40,550 nt of DNA from positions 1 to 40,550 of IMG/VR virus record IMGVR_UViG_3300044675_000560. One strand, 5' to 3'. A program made the translations under genes and the position numbers. The notes under the pieces are model-generated. The model was not told the origin of the DNA. It saw only the letters and a list, made by a program, of their open reading frames with translations, and searched no databases. The first letter of the stretch is position 1. Each line of letters begins with the position of its first letter. This DNA is from a virus. Below are positions 27,245-36,195 of this stretch, in pieces.

Positions 27245-28957
27245 TTATATTACTCTATTTGCTCTGTTGCGTGATGCTAGGCTTCGTGAACCAAATGTTC
27301 CAGAAGTACCAGAGAAGCGTGCTGCTTCCTTTTCTGCTTCCAAACGAATGCGCTCTTGTTCCTTAACATCTTGTTGGAAAGTAGACTTGATAAGACTTTC
27401 TTGAGCAGTAACTGGTTTAACAGCCTGTCCTGTGCTAATTTCAGTCAACTTCTGTAGAGGGACTGCGCCCTTTGCGACTGTACCAAAGTTTGTAAGTGAT
27501 GTACCATAGTCAAAACCTCTTGCAGCAATATCTGCAGCAAGTGTATTTTCAATAGTAATACCTTGTGACTTAGCAGCAGATAGTACGCTAACTTCTCTGA
27601 TTTGCTTCTGTAGGTCATCTGCACCACGCTTGCCAAGAAGAAGTGCTTTAGCGATAGATGTTCTATCTATTCCTGGAGCAACTACTTGCAGGTCTTTCTT
27701 AAGGGCATCTGGTGCATTATCAATAGTCATGAAGACATCATTTACTAGGTTAAGTACTGCAGCAACCGACTTGCCCGTCCCTAGTACTTCGCCAAGAATC
27801 TCTTGAGTTGCTAAATCTCCTAAACCAACTTCACGTAGTTTATCACCAAGTGTTGATTCTGATTTGAAGAACTCTGCAATGGTTGGTACGTCAATTGCTT
27901 CACCTTGTGCAAGGCGGTCTTGAAGAGCAAATACACCAGCAAAACGCTTAGTAAATGGTTCTAGTTCTGGCTTATTACGTGCATCCTGTAAAGCAAGATT
28001 AAGCGACTCATCAATAGTTGAACCACTTTTGTAGTAACTAGATACAACTTTAAACAAAGCATTAGCCCATGGTTGTGACATTTCTTTTGCACCAAAGAAC
28101 AATGCAAGGGTATTTTTAAAAGTATCTGGGGCAAGCGTTCTTTCGCTGCCAGTTTCCATGCCAGTTGCGCCTGGGTTTACAAGTGTGTTAGTCCAGCCTG
28201 CAACATTGTCCCAAGTCCAGTTACCAGCCTCTGTAGGCTTTGCTGGCATCTTGTAAGTCTTTGATACTGGGTCATACACGAATGCTGGAGGAGTGCCAAT
28301 TGGACGTGCTGGCGTAGTGGTTTTTGTCCCAATAATAGCGGTAGTCTTGTCGCTATACGTAACAGTAAATGTACCATCACCATTGTCTACGCGAGAGATT
28401 TCTGTTTTACCAGTAGGTGTTGAAAACTTTTTGCTAATAACAGCAGCGCTTGGCTGAGTTACTTTTCCAGTTGCTGCATTAAAGTAATCACCAATACTAC
28501 CACCATATTCATCAACAAATGACTGTGCTAATGCTTTAGCATTATCGTATGCTGCTTGTTGTTCAGGCGTTCTTGTTGTAGTTGATGCAGTTCCAGAAAC
28601 TCCAGGCTTAAGTCCTGTGCCAGAAATAAGATTGCCCTGTGCATCATATGTGTTTCCATATGCTGTTGAGCGTTCAGTTGGAATCGGTGTTCCAATAGGA
28701 AATATTTCTTTGAAGGTTCCGACGCCACCTGCTTCGGTACGAACAAATTTAATTTGTGCTCCAGCGGCCTTACCTTCTTGTGTTAACTCAGGCTTTGGTT
28801 GCGCTTTATAGGCTTCAGTAATACGAGCATTTGCCTCTTGTCTAGTTTCCCCAGGCAATCTATTATCAATATTAGCACCCACTGATTTACCACCAGCAGC
28901 AACAACTTTTGCGGTAGCAGCATCAATCTGTGCCTGTGTCATTCCAATTATTGGCAT
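27245..28957 (-). CDS. Large virion protein, probable internal or ejection protein
   Basis: The 570-aa product starts MTQAQIDAATAKVVAAGG, with a Thr/Ala/Pro-rich beta region (DNGDGTFTVTYSDKTTAIIG) and a long helical C-terminal half, ending basic. It sits beside two other large helical proteins upstream of the scaffold gene, as internal virion proteins do in some podoviruses. The role is inferred. Confidence 0.55.
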   Translation of the reverse strand: MPIIGMTQAQIDAATAKVVAAGGKSVGANIDNRLPGETRQEANARITEAYKAQPKPELTQEGKAAGAQIKFVRTEAGGVGTFKEIFPIGTPIPTERSTAYGNTYDAQGNLISGTGLKPGVSGTASTTTRTPEQQAAYDNAKALAQSFVDEYGGSIGDYFNAATGKVTQPSAAVISKKFSTPTGKTEISRVDNGDGTFTVTYSDKTTAIIGTKTTTPARPIGTPPAFVYDPVSKTYKMPAKPTEAGNWTWDNVAGWTNTLVNPGATGMETGSERTLAPDTFKNTLALFFGAKEMSQPWANALFKVVSSYYKSGSTIDESLNLALQDARNKPELEPFTKRFAGVFALQDRLAQGEAIDVPTIAEFFKSESTLGDKLREVGLGDLATQEILGEVLGTGKSVAAVLNLVNDVFMTIDNAPDALKKDLQVVAPGIDRTSIAKALLLGKRGADDLQKQIREVSVLSAAKSQGITIENTLAADIAARGFDYGTSLTNFGTVAKGAVPLQKLTEISTGQAVKPVTAQESLIKSTFQQDVKEQERIRLEAEKEAARFSGTSGTFGSRSLASRNRANRVI

Positions 28958-29953
28958 TTAGACTCCAAATCCAAAGGCTCTTGCAAGCCCTGTTGCTGCA
29001 TCACGTGCGTTCTCATTTGCTTCTTGTGTAAGGTCGTATTTAGGGTCATTCTTGGCCTTCATTAACAAGTCATAGTATGATGGCTGTTGTCCCTTGCCAT
29101 CTGGACCTGCGTAGTTAAGATAAGACATTACGAATGGGTTATCCATCTTGACGGCCTTTGGGTCCATCTGCCATGTCTTTGCTAACATATTGATAACAGG
29201 AGAAGCAATATCGTATGTAGTTAAAGTTGGGTCTTTATCAAAACGGTCTGCAAACTGTGGGTATTCCTTCTTTGCAATCTGCTGTAGTTCTACATTGTAG
29301 TCTTCAATAGTCTTATTGCCCATTGCAATTTCTTTTGCTGCAATACGCATATCATTTTCGGTAACACCAAGAAGTTGGAACGCATCTACTAATCCACGAA
29401 CCTTAGCAAAAGCATCAAGTGCCTTAGCACCTAATTTAGTTTGGTCTTTGAAGTCAATCTTTGAGTAGATAAAGTTCTTGGCAAAATCAGTAGGCTTAAA
29501 GAATGATGGGAACTCTTGACGAGCAACAGATTCAATAATCTTCTTCTGTGCCTCTGCAGTTGCACCAGGTTTAATTTGAGTACGAGCAGATGTTACAATC
29601 TTTTCAATTTGATTATTCTGCTCTGTCTCAAAAGCCTTCATAAAGGCGTTGATGTCATCTGAACTTAACTTTCCTACAAAGTCAGCCTCTTTCATTGCCG
29701 CTTCAAGAAGAGCCTTGGCTGAGTTAAATGTTAGTTTAGTAACAGATGTTTGAGATGAAGACTGGGCTGTGCTTGATGGGCCACCCTTACTAGTATCTTG
29801 TGCTAAAAGACTAAGAAGAAATGGTGCGACACTAGCCAAAGTAGAAGCATCTTGTGCATCCTGATTAGGCGTTGCAGAAGTTGCTTTATTGGTACCACTA
29901 CCGCCGTCAATGTCAACGTTATCTGGAATGCCGTCTTTATCTCTGTCTGCCAT
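28958..29953 (-). CDS. Helical virion protein with N-terminal Ca-type DxDxDG motif
   Basis: The 331-aa product begins ADRDKDGIPDNVDIDGG, matching thrombospondin type 3 calcium loops (DxDxDGxxDxxD). A flexible Ser/Thr/Gln linker and a long helical body (KALLEAAMKEADFVGKLSSD, QKKIIESVARQEFP) follow. It abuts the 1664-aa gene by a 1-nt overlap. Likely an internal virion or ejection component; Ca binding is inferred from the motif. Confidence 0.6.
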   Translation of the reverse strand: MADRDKDGIPDNVDIDGGSGTNKATSATPNQDAQDASTLASVAPFLLSLLAQDTSKGGPSSTAQSSSQTSVTKLTFNSAKALLEAAMKEADFVGKLSSDDINAFMKAFETEQNNQIEKIVTSARTQIKPGATAEAQKKIIESVARQEFPSFFKPTDFAKNFIYSKIDFKDQTKLGAKALDAFAKVRGLVDAFQLLGVTENDMRIAAKEIAMGNKTIEDYNVELQQIAKKEYPQFADRFDKDPTLTTYDIASPVINMLAKTWQMDPKAVKMDNPFVMSYLNYAGPDGKGQQPSYYDLLMKAKNDPKYDLTQEANENARDAATGLARAFGFGV

Positions 29954-32900
29954 TAGTTAACCGCCTTCAAACTGTCGTTGTCAAAGTAATTCTTAATCAG
30001 AGTTTCTAAGTTAGGGTCCCACTGCTTCACATACTGACCAACCCACTGGTTATATCCATCACGGATAATAGCCTTGCGTGGGTCATAGTCAGGTAGTGAT
30101 TGATAGAACGTAACGAAGATACTTCGTGCCTGCATGAATAACTTAGTATCTTTCCAGAACTGGTTATTCTGTTGCTTGCCCATAAACTTAGGGTCTTGAG
30201 TAATAAGAGTCAATGCTCGAGCATACTTGTAAGATGTATCTCCACTAGCAGATAGTTGATATTCATCATACCATGCTTGGCTTTGATTCTTAAATGTAGT
30301 CTCTACTAGTTGCTCTAATGGAGCCTTTAATTCTGGGTGAGCACGTAGTGTCTTACCATCAGTAATCTTAGCCTCTAGTGCATCACGAACCAGGTTGTAC
30401 TGGTCCCATGTACGCTGCTTCATGCGCTCACGCTCAACTTCTTGAGGTGTTAACTTAAAGTCATTGATGTTCTTACTTGTACCTGGAAGTTTAAGATTAG
30501 GATTACTTAGAATAGAAAGAATGTTGGCTGACTGCTCTTCTGGGCTTCTACTGAGGTCAGCAGTTAATAGGCTTACTAATCCAATATCGCCTTTTTCAAT
30601 TGCAGCAAGTTTTCCAACTAAATCATCATTATCTTCAAATACACGCTGGTATGCTTCATATGTTGCTGGAATACTTATGTTCTTTGAAGAACCAGTAAAA
30701 GTAATACGGTCAAGCATGAACTTGGGACCCATAATAGCAAGCATTTCATCACCTGCTGCATCACGTGCCTGCTGTGTCCCATAACCCATCTTATTGTACT
30801 TTTCAAGCAACTTGTAGTACAAGTTAGTTGACATACGCATAGGGTTGGTTTCTACTTTAAAAGGTACACCAGTAACAGAAGCAAAGCCTGAAATAAACTT
30901 TTCAGCCCATAGAGCCTTTACTTCTCTTTCAATCTCTGCATCTGACGGGAACTTATCTGTAACGCCCATCTCTACCAACATCTTGTGGTAGTTGTAGACT
31001 GAGCGCCATGATGCTAGGTAGTCTGCCTTACCTGGGTTACCAGTTGCAGCATTCCATAGCGAGTTAGCCCATGGTGGAGTCAACTGCTTAGTTAAAGATG
31101 TTGGCGCTCCATAAGGAAAGACAATATCAAAATAATTAGTTCCATTAACAGTCAACGCTTCTTTGATGCCTTCTTCGGTACCAGGAAAGTTCTGCATTAG
31201 TTTACCAACAGACAGTGCTGTAATAAATGATGGAGATGGTTGGTTAAGTAAGAATCCAAGGGACTTTGCATTCAATGCAAGACCTTCATCCATATATCCA
31301 AGACCCATTTCTTTGGTTCCTGGAAGGATTAGGTGCGTCATATCTGCTAGATTTTGAGTTGGGTTACCATTCTCATCCACACCAAAGTTCTGAAATACTC
31401 GTCCGTAGTTATATGCAAACTGTGTAGCGCGAACAGGGTTCTTTGCTGCAAGTCGACCATAACGGTAGAAAGCATTAACTGTTGCTGTTGGGAATGCTAC
31501 AGCAAAGCGTGCATTGTGTAACAAGCGGTTTTCGCGTCGTACTGTATAAACAGTCTTTTCAAGTTCTTGAATTGCCTCACGGCCAGAAGACTGGCGAAGT
31601 GCATTCCAACGTGCAGGTGTCATTTCGATACCTTGTTGAATCATGTACTCTGCTTTGCGGGCCATTGCATCTAATGCAACGTTATCAAAGAACGCATTAC
31701 GGATAGGGTTTTCAGCACTAGCCATCTTACGGAAAATTGTTGCACTAAAGTTGTTAACAGCGTTACTCAACTCAGCATATCTACCAACACCTAAGTTGGC
31801 TGAACCGTAGTTATAGTTACTTGGTACAATATCGTAGAGTTCATCTACATAAGGCGCAAGCCACTTCTGTAGTTCTTGTCCTGTTACTTCTCGTTGAAGT
31901 ATGGCTGCACGTGCCTCAAATGATGGGAATGTGCGATTAACCAATGCAATTTTATCTGCAAGGTATGAATTAAACTCTTTAGGGTCAAATATATCAAATG
32001 AACGCAAGTAAGAGAGACCTGCACTGCTATTTGCCCAACGCTGTAATTCACCAATTGGTGTGTTACCTAAGATTAAATCAATAAGTGGGTCTCCGCGCAT
32101 TACACGGTTAGCAATGTATTCTAACTCACCAAAGTATAGTGGGTCTGATACACGTACTACATCTAATGGAATCTTACGCTCAATAAGAGACTTACGAGTT
32201 CCCACAGATAGTTCACCTAAGAAATTAATATCGGCTGTACGTGCGTTACTAATTTCAGCACGCATTGCTGCGCTAAAGTTTTTATCTCCAGTTACAAATG
32301 AATCAATTGCCATATACTGACCATTAACCATACGATACTGTGATTCTCTAGAATAGTAACGCTTCTTAAACTTCTCTGTCTTGCCAAAAACATCTGCTTG
32401 TTGCTTAAGCGTTGCACCTAGTTCGTTAAGAATATTGTCGATATTCTGATATGCTGCGGCAACTGCGTTGTCAGCATCAACAATAACCTGCTTGTTACTA
32501 GCCATCTTATTGATGACGTTCCTGTAATTAGCAATAGCAGCCTTTGCTGCTGCAATCTCTGTCTTCTTGCTTGAAGCAGTTGATTTAGATTCTAAGAATG
32601 CAATGCGACGCTCTAGTGTTGTAACACCTGGAATTGCTTCTTTGACACCCAATGGAACTACAGCAGAGCGTAGGTCTAGTTCAATCTCATCTAGAATAGA
32701 TGATGCTGACTTAAGTGCTTCGCGTGCTGCGTCTAAATGCTGTGCTTTGGTTGCAGGAGATGTATTACCAGATAGCAAGTCTTCCAGTGAAGCCTGTGCA
32801 TTATCCTTAATGGCTGCTGCGCGAGCATACATTTGCTTCTTATCAAGAACTGCTTTATTGACAGCAATACGTTCTTTGCGATTTGCAGTCTTTGATATCT

Positions 32901-34947
32901 TGCCCATAGCAAAATTGCCTAGGTTACGCAGGGCATTGGTTCCGATGTTTGCAGCATCTTGCCATAAAAATTCCATACCTTGTGCAATAGTTGCACTTAC
33001 GATAGGCTCACCGAGTGACTGCTTAACAATGTACATAGGGCGTACAAGTACGTCAAATGTCCACAGACGGTTAAGGTCGCGGAATACTTGCTGACCAATA
33101 TTTGCTGTTGCACGTGCTCCAGCCTTTAAACCACTCTTTTCGGTGGTTGCGATAAACTGACCTTCAATTGCATCCCAAGGTGTGAAGCGATATGATTCAG
33201 TCATCTGACGAACAGTCTGTGGGTCTACTAGAATCTGGCTACCATCATGACCAATGCCAAAGCCATTTTGCTTTACTGATTCAATACCACGGTTTACATT
33301 ACCACGGAATGAACGGATGTGTGCTGAAATCTCACGCTCATCATAGATACCAGCCTTGTATGCAAGCATACGGCCAATTGATTCATCAATACTATCAAGA
33401 ACTTCTACTTCATTCTTTCCAAGGGCGTTCATATAACGTGATTCAAACTCACGACGGACATCTGCTACCTTTGCATTTACCCCTGGAGCAATTTCAATTT
33501 CATCTGCTCCATCACGGAATATCTTAAGGTTATTAAGGAAAGCATTAAGTTCTACGCGACCATCAAGTGGGCGTACACCAGAGAATGTAACAAAACCTAG
33601 AGGCTTGTACTCTGATTGGCGTGTACCAAACTTTACTAGACGTACACTTGCACGACCAAAACCTTTACCAATCTTAGTCTCAAATATATCAGCAAACTTG
33701 TCAAACTCGCGGTATGCAGCAACTGACTTAAATTCACGTACCTTTGCACCTGCACGAATTGCTGCAGACTTACCAATGATTGGTTCCATTGGATTAAATA
33801 ACTTACCGCCAGGAGTTAGGCTATAGTCAGGGTCAAAGAATGCATCACGAATCTTTATAAATTGTGGCTCATTAGCAATAGCAGCATCAAATGCAGACTT
33901 TAGGCGTGGTACTGCTGCACCTTCTGGAATGTATGTCTGTCCAGTTTGCAAGAACTTGTTCTGCAACTGAGATGATGTATTTGATAAATCAAATAACTTA
34001 TCTGGTGAAGTAGCAGCAAGACGCTCTAATGCAGCAATATTACCCTTATCTGCAAGAAGCAAATCTTTAACTACATCAGCATCGGTTGTTTCATGAATAA
34101 GAGGAATAAGTTTTTCGTTAGTACTATACTTAGAAACAAGGTTGGTAATAGTTCCCCAGTCCTTGCTTTCTGCTAGTACAACTGCATGGTTGCCTGATAC
34201 GGTCTGAGAACCCATAGCACCATTAGTTTTAGCATACTGAATACCATTGTTCATATCCGCTGCCAATTGGTCTACAGTCTTATTCTTAGTGTAAAGACCA
34301 GCCTTACCAAATCCTACTTTACCACCAGCAACTGCAACTCGTCCTACACCACCAAGTACGGCGTTACCAACTGCAAAGTCAGTAAGACCAGTAAACCAGC
34401 GACCTACTGCGTTATCTACAAAGTTCTGCTTAAGACTTTGGTCATTCCACAAATCAATCTTATTAACATCTAGTCCACCCATAGGTAGAACCATTGCCGC
34501 TAAACCGCTAATAGGTGTCATGTCCGATAATGTAAGTGCTTGACCTACGGACACCTTAGAACTACGATTATACGCAGCCTTTACATCGTCAAACTGGAAG
34601 CCTTCTTCATATTGACCCTTCTTATAAAGGGGAGACTGAAAGTCTGTGAGAAGCGCAGCAGTTGATACTGGACGAAAAATATATGGAGAAAGAACTTCTT
34701 GATTGAGAGTAACAGCACCTTGGAGTAACTTATCTCCAACACCCTTAACTACTTTTTTGCCAACACCAAATCCAGGAACATTACTTAATCCTGTATCAAT
34801 GCCACGTAGGGCATCCTTTACGGTATTGTGAAGAGTCTCTTCTTTTGCACGTTCTTCATCGCTAAGGTAGTTTCCACCACCAGTAAGTCTCTTAAGAGCC
34901 GTAGGTATTGCAGCAATAGAGGTTGTGAAATCATTCCACCAAGCCAT
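29953..34947 (-). CDS. Giant internal virion (ejection) protein, 1664 aa
   Basis: The longest gene in the window (1664 aa). The N-terminal third has amphipathic and weakly hydrophobic stretches (ISGLAAMVLPMGG, TDFAVGNAVLGGVGRVAVAGG), the middle is mostly helical and coiled (QASLEDLLSGNTSP, DEIELDLRSAV), and the C-terminus is helical and charged. This resembles very large T7 gp16-type internal core proteins, which are ejected to form a channel for DNA entry. No transglycosylase, protease or polymerase motif was seen, so the call rests on size, composition and position. Confidence 0.65.
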   Translation of the reverse strand: MAWWNDFTTSIAAIPTALKRLTGGGNYLSDEERAKEETLHNTVKDALRGIDTGLSNVPGFGVGKKVVKGVGDKLLQGAVTLNQEVLSPYIFRPVSTAALLTDFQSPLYKKGQYEEGFQFDDVKAAYNRSSKVSVGQALTLSDMTPISGLAAMVLPMGGLDVNKIDLWNDQSLKQNFVDNAVGRWFTGLTDFAVGNAVLGGVGRVAVAGGKVGFGKAGLYTKNKTVDQLAADMNNGIQYAKTNGAMGSQTVSGNHAVVLAESKDWGTITNLVSKYSTNEKLIPLIHETTDADVVKDLLLADKGNIAALERLAATSPDKLFDLSNTSSQLQNKFLQTGQTYIPEGAAVPRLKSAFDAAIANEPQFIKIRDAFFDPDYSLTPGGKLFNPMEPIIGKSAAIRAGAKVREFKSVAAYREFDKFADIFETKIGKGFGRASVRLVKFGTRQSEYKPLGFVTFSGVRPLDGRVELNAFLNNLKIFRDGADEIEIAPGVNAKVADVRREFESRYMNALGKNEVEVLDSIDESIGRMLAYKAGIYDEREISAHIRSFRGNVNRGIESVKQNGFGIGHDGSQILVDPQTVRQMTESYRFTPWDAIEGQFIATTEKSGLKAGARATANIGQQVFRDLNRLWTFDVLVRPMYIVKQSLGEPIVSATIAQGMEFLWQDAANIGTNALRNLGNFAMGKISKTANRKERIAVNKAVLDKKQMYARAAAIKDNAQASLEDLLSGNTSPATKAQHLDAAREALKSASSILDEIELDLRSAVVPLGVKEAIPGVTTLERRIAFLESKSTASSKKTEIAAAKAAIANYRNVINKMASNKQVIVDADNAVAAAYQNIDNILNELGATLKQQADVFGKTEKFKKRYYSRESQYRMVNGQYMAIDSFVTGDKNFSAAMRAEISNARTADINFLGELSVGTRKSLIERKIPLDVVRVSDPLYFGELEYIANRVMRGDPLIDLILGNTPIGELQRWANSSAGLSYLRSFDIFDPKEFNSYLADKIALVNRTFPSFEARAAILQREVTGQELQKWLAPYVDELYDIVPSNYNYGSANLGVGRYAELSNAVNNFSATIFRKMASAENPIRNAFFDNVALDAMARKAEYMIQQGIEMTPARWNALRQSSGREAIQELEKTVYTVRRENRLLHNARFAVAFPTATVNAFYRYGRLAAKNPVRATQFAYNYGRVFQNFGVDENGNPTQNLADMTHLILPGTKEMGLGYMDEGLALNAKSLGFLLNQPSPSFITALSVGKLMQNFPGTEEGIKEALTVNGTNYFDIVFPYGAPTSLTKQLTPPWANSLWNAATGNPGKADYLASWRSVYNYHKMLVEMGVTDKFPSDAEIEREVKALWAEKFISGFASVTGVPFKVETNPMRMSTNLYYKLLEKYNKMGYGTQQARDAAGDEMLAIMGPKFMLDRITFTGSSKNISIPATYEAYQRVFEDNDDLVGKLAAIEKGDIGLVSLLTADLSRSPEEQSANILSILSNPNLKLPGTSKNINDFKLTPQEVERERMKQRTWDQYNLVRDALEAKITDGKTLRAHPELKAPLEQLVETTFKNQSQAWYDEYQLSASGDTSYKYARALTLITQDPKFMGKQQNNQFWKDTKLFMQARSIFVTFYQSLPDYDPRKAIIRDGYNQWVGQYVKQWDPNLETLIKNYFDNDSLKAVN

Positions 34948-34956
34948 TGCTACCTC

Positions 34957-35166
34957 CTAGAAATCTCGTTTAATATAATTATATTCTCGTCCGCCTTTGA
35001 CGTCTTCTCCAGTAACACCCATAATGAAAGCATCGCGGTCATCTATTGACTTCCAAGGTATTAAAGCAAGTTCAAATACTATTCCTGCATTCTGATAACC
35101 AAGTGAAGTTGCAAACTTGTCTACGTTATCAAAGAAACTGCCAGGCATGAATGTTACATCTGCCAT
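34957..35166 (-). CDS. Small hypothetical protein, 69 aa
   Basis: The 69-aa product (FMPGSFFDNVDKFATSLGYQN, then FELALIPWKSIDDRDAFIMG) lies between the 1664-aa gene and the 150-aa gene, sharing 1 nt with the latter. No domain is recognised; probably a virion or assembly component by location. Confidence 0.5.
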   Translation of the reverse strand: MADVTFMPGSFFDNVDKFATSLGYQNAGIVFELALIPWKSIDDRDAFIMGVTGEDVKGGREYNYIKRDF

Positions 35167-35618
35167 TATTGTGCCATTAAAAAGTTAACGAAACGCTTAA
35201 ATGAATCTGGAGCATCTTTAGACTGTGCAGCAATTACCAAGTCTGGTAGATATTGCTTTGCAATCATAGCATTCTCATCTGGACGAGTGTTATTCTGCAT
35301 ATTCTTAGGCAACGCCTCTGAACCTGCACCACGGAAACCATCTACGCCTGTAGTCATTGGTTCCATTGGGTTGGTATCTGGGTCAAATAGTGTGCCAAGT
35401 TCTGGGAAATTCATACCACCGTATGGTGCCTCTGGTGCTCTATCATCTGCTGCTTTAACAGATTTAACTGCTTGATTACCTGTCACACGGTCTTGGTTGA
35501 TTGCTTTATTCTGGCCATAAGCAAAGCCTGTATAGTCACCGCTTTGTCCAGCCCCACCTACGCCAGAGACATTAGCAGGATTATACTGGGGTCCTCCATT
35601 TGGTCCACCACTTACCAT
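35166..35618 (-). CDS. Gly/Asn-rich structural protein, 150 aa
   Basis: The 150-aa product has a Gly/Asn/Pro-rich disordered N-terminal half (GGPNGGPQYNPANVSGVGG), an Asp/Pro-rich middle and a helical C-terminus (DSFKRFVNFLMAQ). Similar disordered-then-helix proteins are seen next to portal genes of aquatic podoviruses. It may be a neck or internal component. Confidence 0.55.
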   Translation of the reverse strand: MVSGGPNGGPQYNPANVSGVGGAGQSGDYTGFAYGQNKAINQDRVTGNQAVKSVKAADDRAPEAPYGGMNFPELGTLFDPDTNPMEPMTTGVDGFRGAGSEALPKNMQNNTRPDENAMIAKQYLPDLVIAAQSKDAPDSFKRFVNFLMAQ

Positions 35619-35627
35619 GATTGCCTC

Positions 35628-36194
35628 CTACTTAAATTGTTTAAATGTATAAATTGGTTCAGAGCACATATTATCGTATCGAATTGCAATAGCAATTGCT
35701 TTACGAATCATTGTCTCTGCTTGATTAACTGTCTTTACTTTTTCCACACCCAACGCTGCCAATGCACCGAGGGCAACATCTCCACCGCTACCCATAACGT
35801 ATACATTACGAACATCGGTATCCCAAGAATAATCATCAGAAATCGAGAAAACTTGCCCTTTGATTGAGATAAGGAACCCGCCTTCGTTCTGCGCAACATC
35901 GCCGTCCTCTTTCATATCAATACCTGCATCTACAAAGTTCTTGCGCATTTGCGGTATGAACTTTTGCGTCATGTAAGTATTTAAATCTTCTTTTAATGTT
36001 GCCTTAGGTTGTATATAACCATAATGTAGCACATTACTTGCGCGAGAAGAACCACAACCAGCAATCAATACACCATTGTTTTCTACAATCTTTGGTGTCT
36101 TGCTTACTTGAAAGCGTCCATGCTCGTCACTAAGACGAGAATCACACCCTAATACCGACCATCCGTCACCCTGTATCGCTACTAGCGTAGTCAT
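35628..36194 (-). CDS. Proteasome beta/HslV-like Ntn peptidase, candidate prohead protease
   Basis: The 188-aa product begins Met-Thr-Thr-Leu-Val. Removing Met exposes a nucleophilic Thr1, as in HslV and 20S beta subunits. Numbered from Thr1, the fold's Asp17 (GCDSR), a Lys near 33 (K34, SKTPKIV), the GSGG turn (VYVMGSGGDVALGAL) and a later Asp (IAIAIRYDN) are all present, so the active site looks intact. It lies directly after the portal gene, where phage maturation proteases are found. It may process scaffold or capsid, or degrade host proteins. No ATPase partner is encoded in the window. Confidence 0.8.
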   Translation of the reverse strand: MTTLVAIQGDGWSVLGCDSRLSDEHGRFQVSKTPKIVENNGVLIAGCGSSRASNVLHYGYIQPKATLKEDLNTYMTQKFIPQMRKNFVDAGIDMKEDGDVAQNEGGFLISIKGQVFSISDDYSWDTDVRNVYVMGSGGDVALGALAALGVEKVKTVNQAETMIRKAIAIAIRYDNMCSEPIYTFKQFK

Positions 36195-36195
36195 T

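Noticed and set aside
27244-27275. Minus-strand promoter for the scaffold/capsid genes
   Set aside because: TATAAT is present but no acceptable -35 at 16-18 bp, and it overlaps the end of the upstream gene; mentioned only as a possibility.
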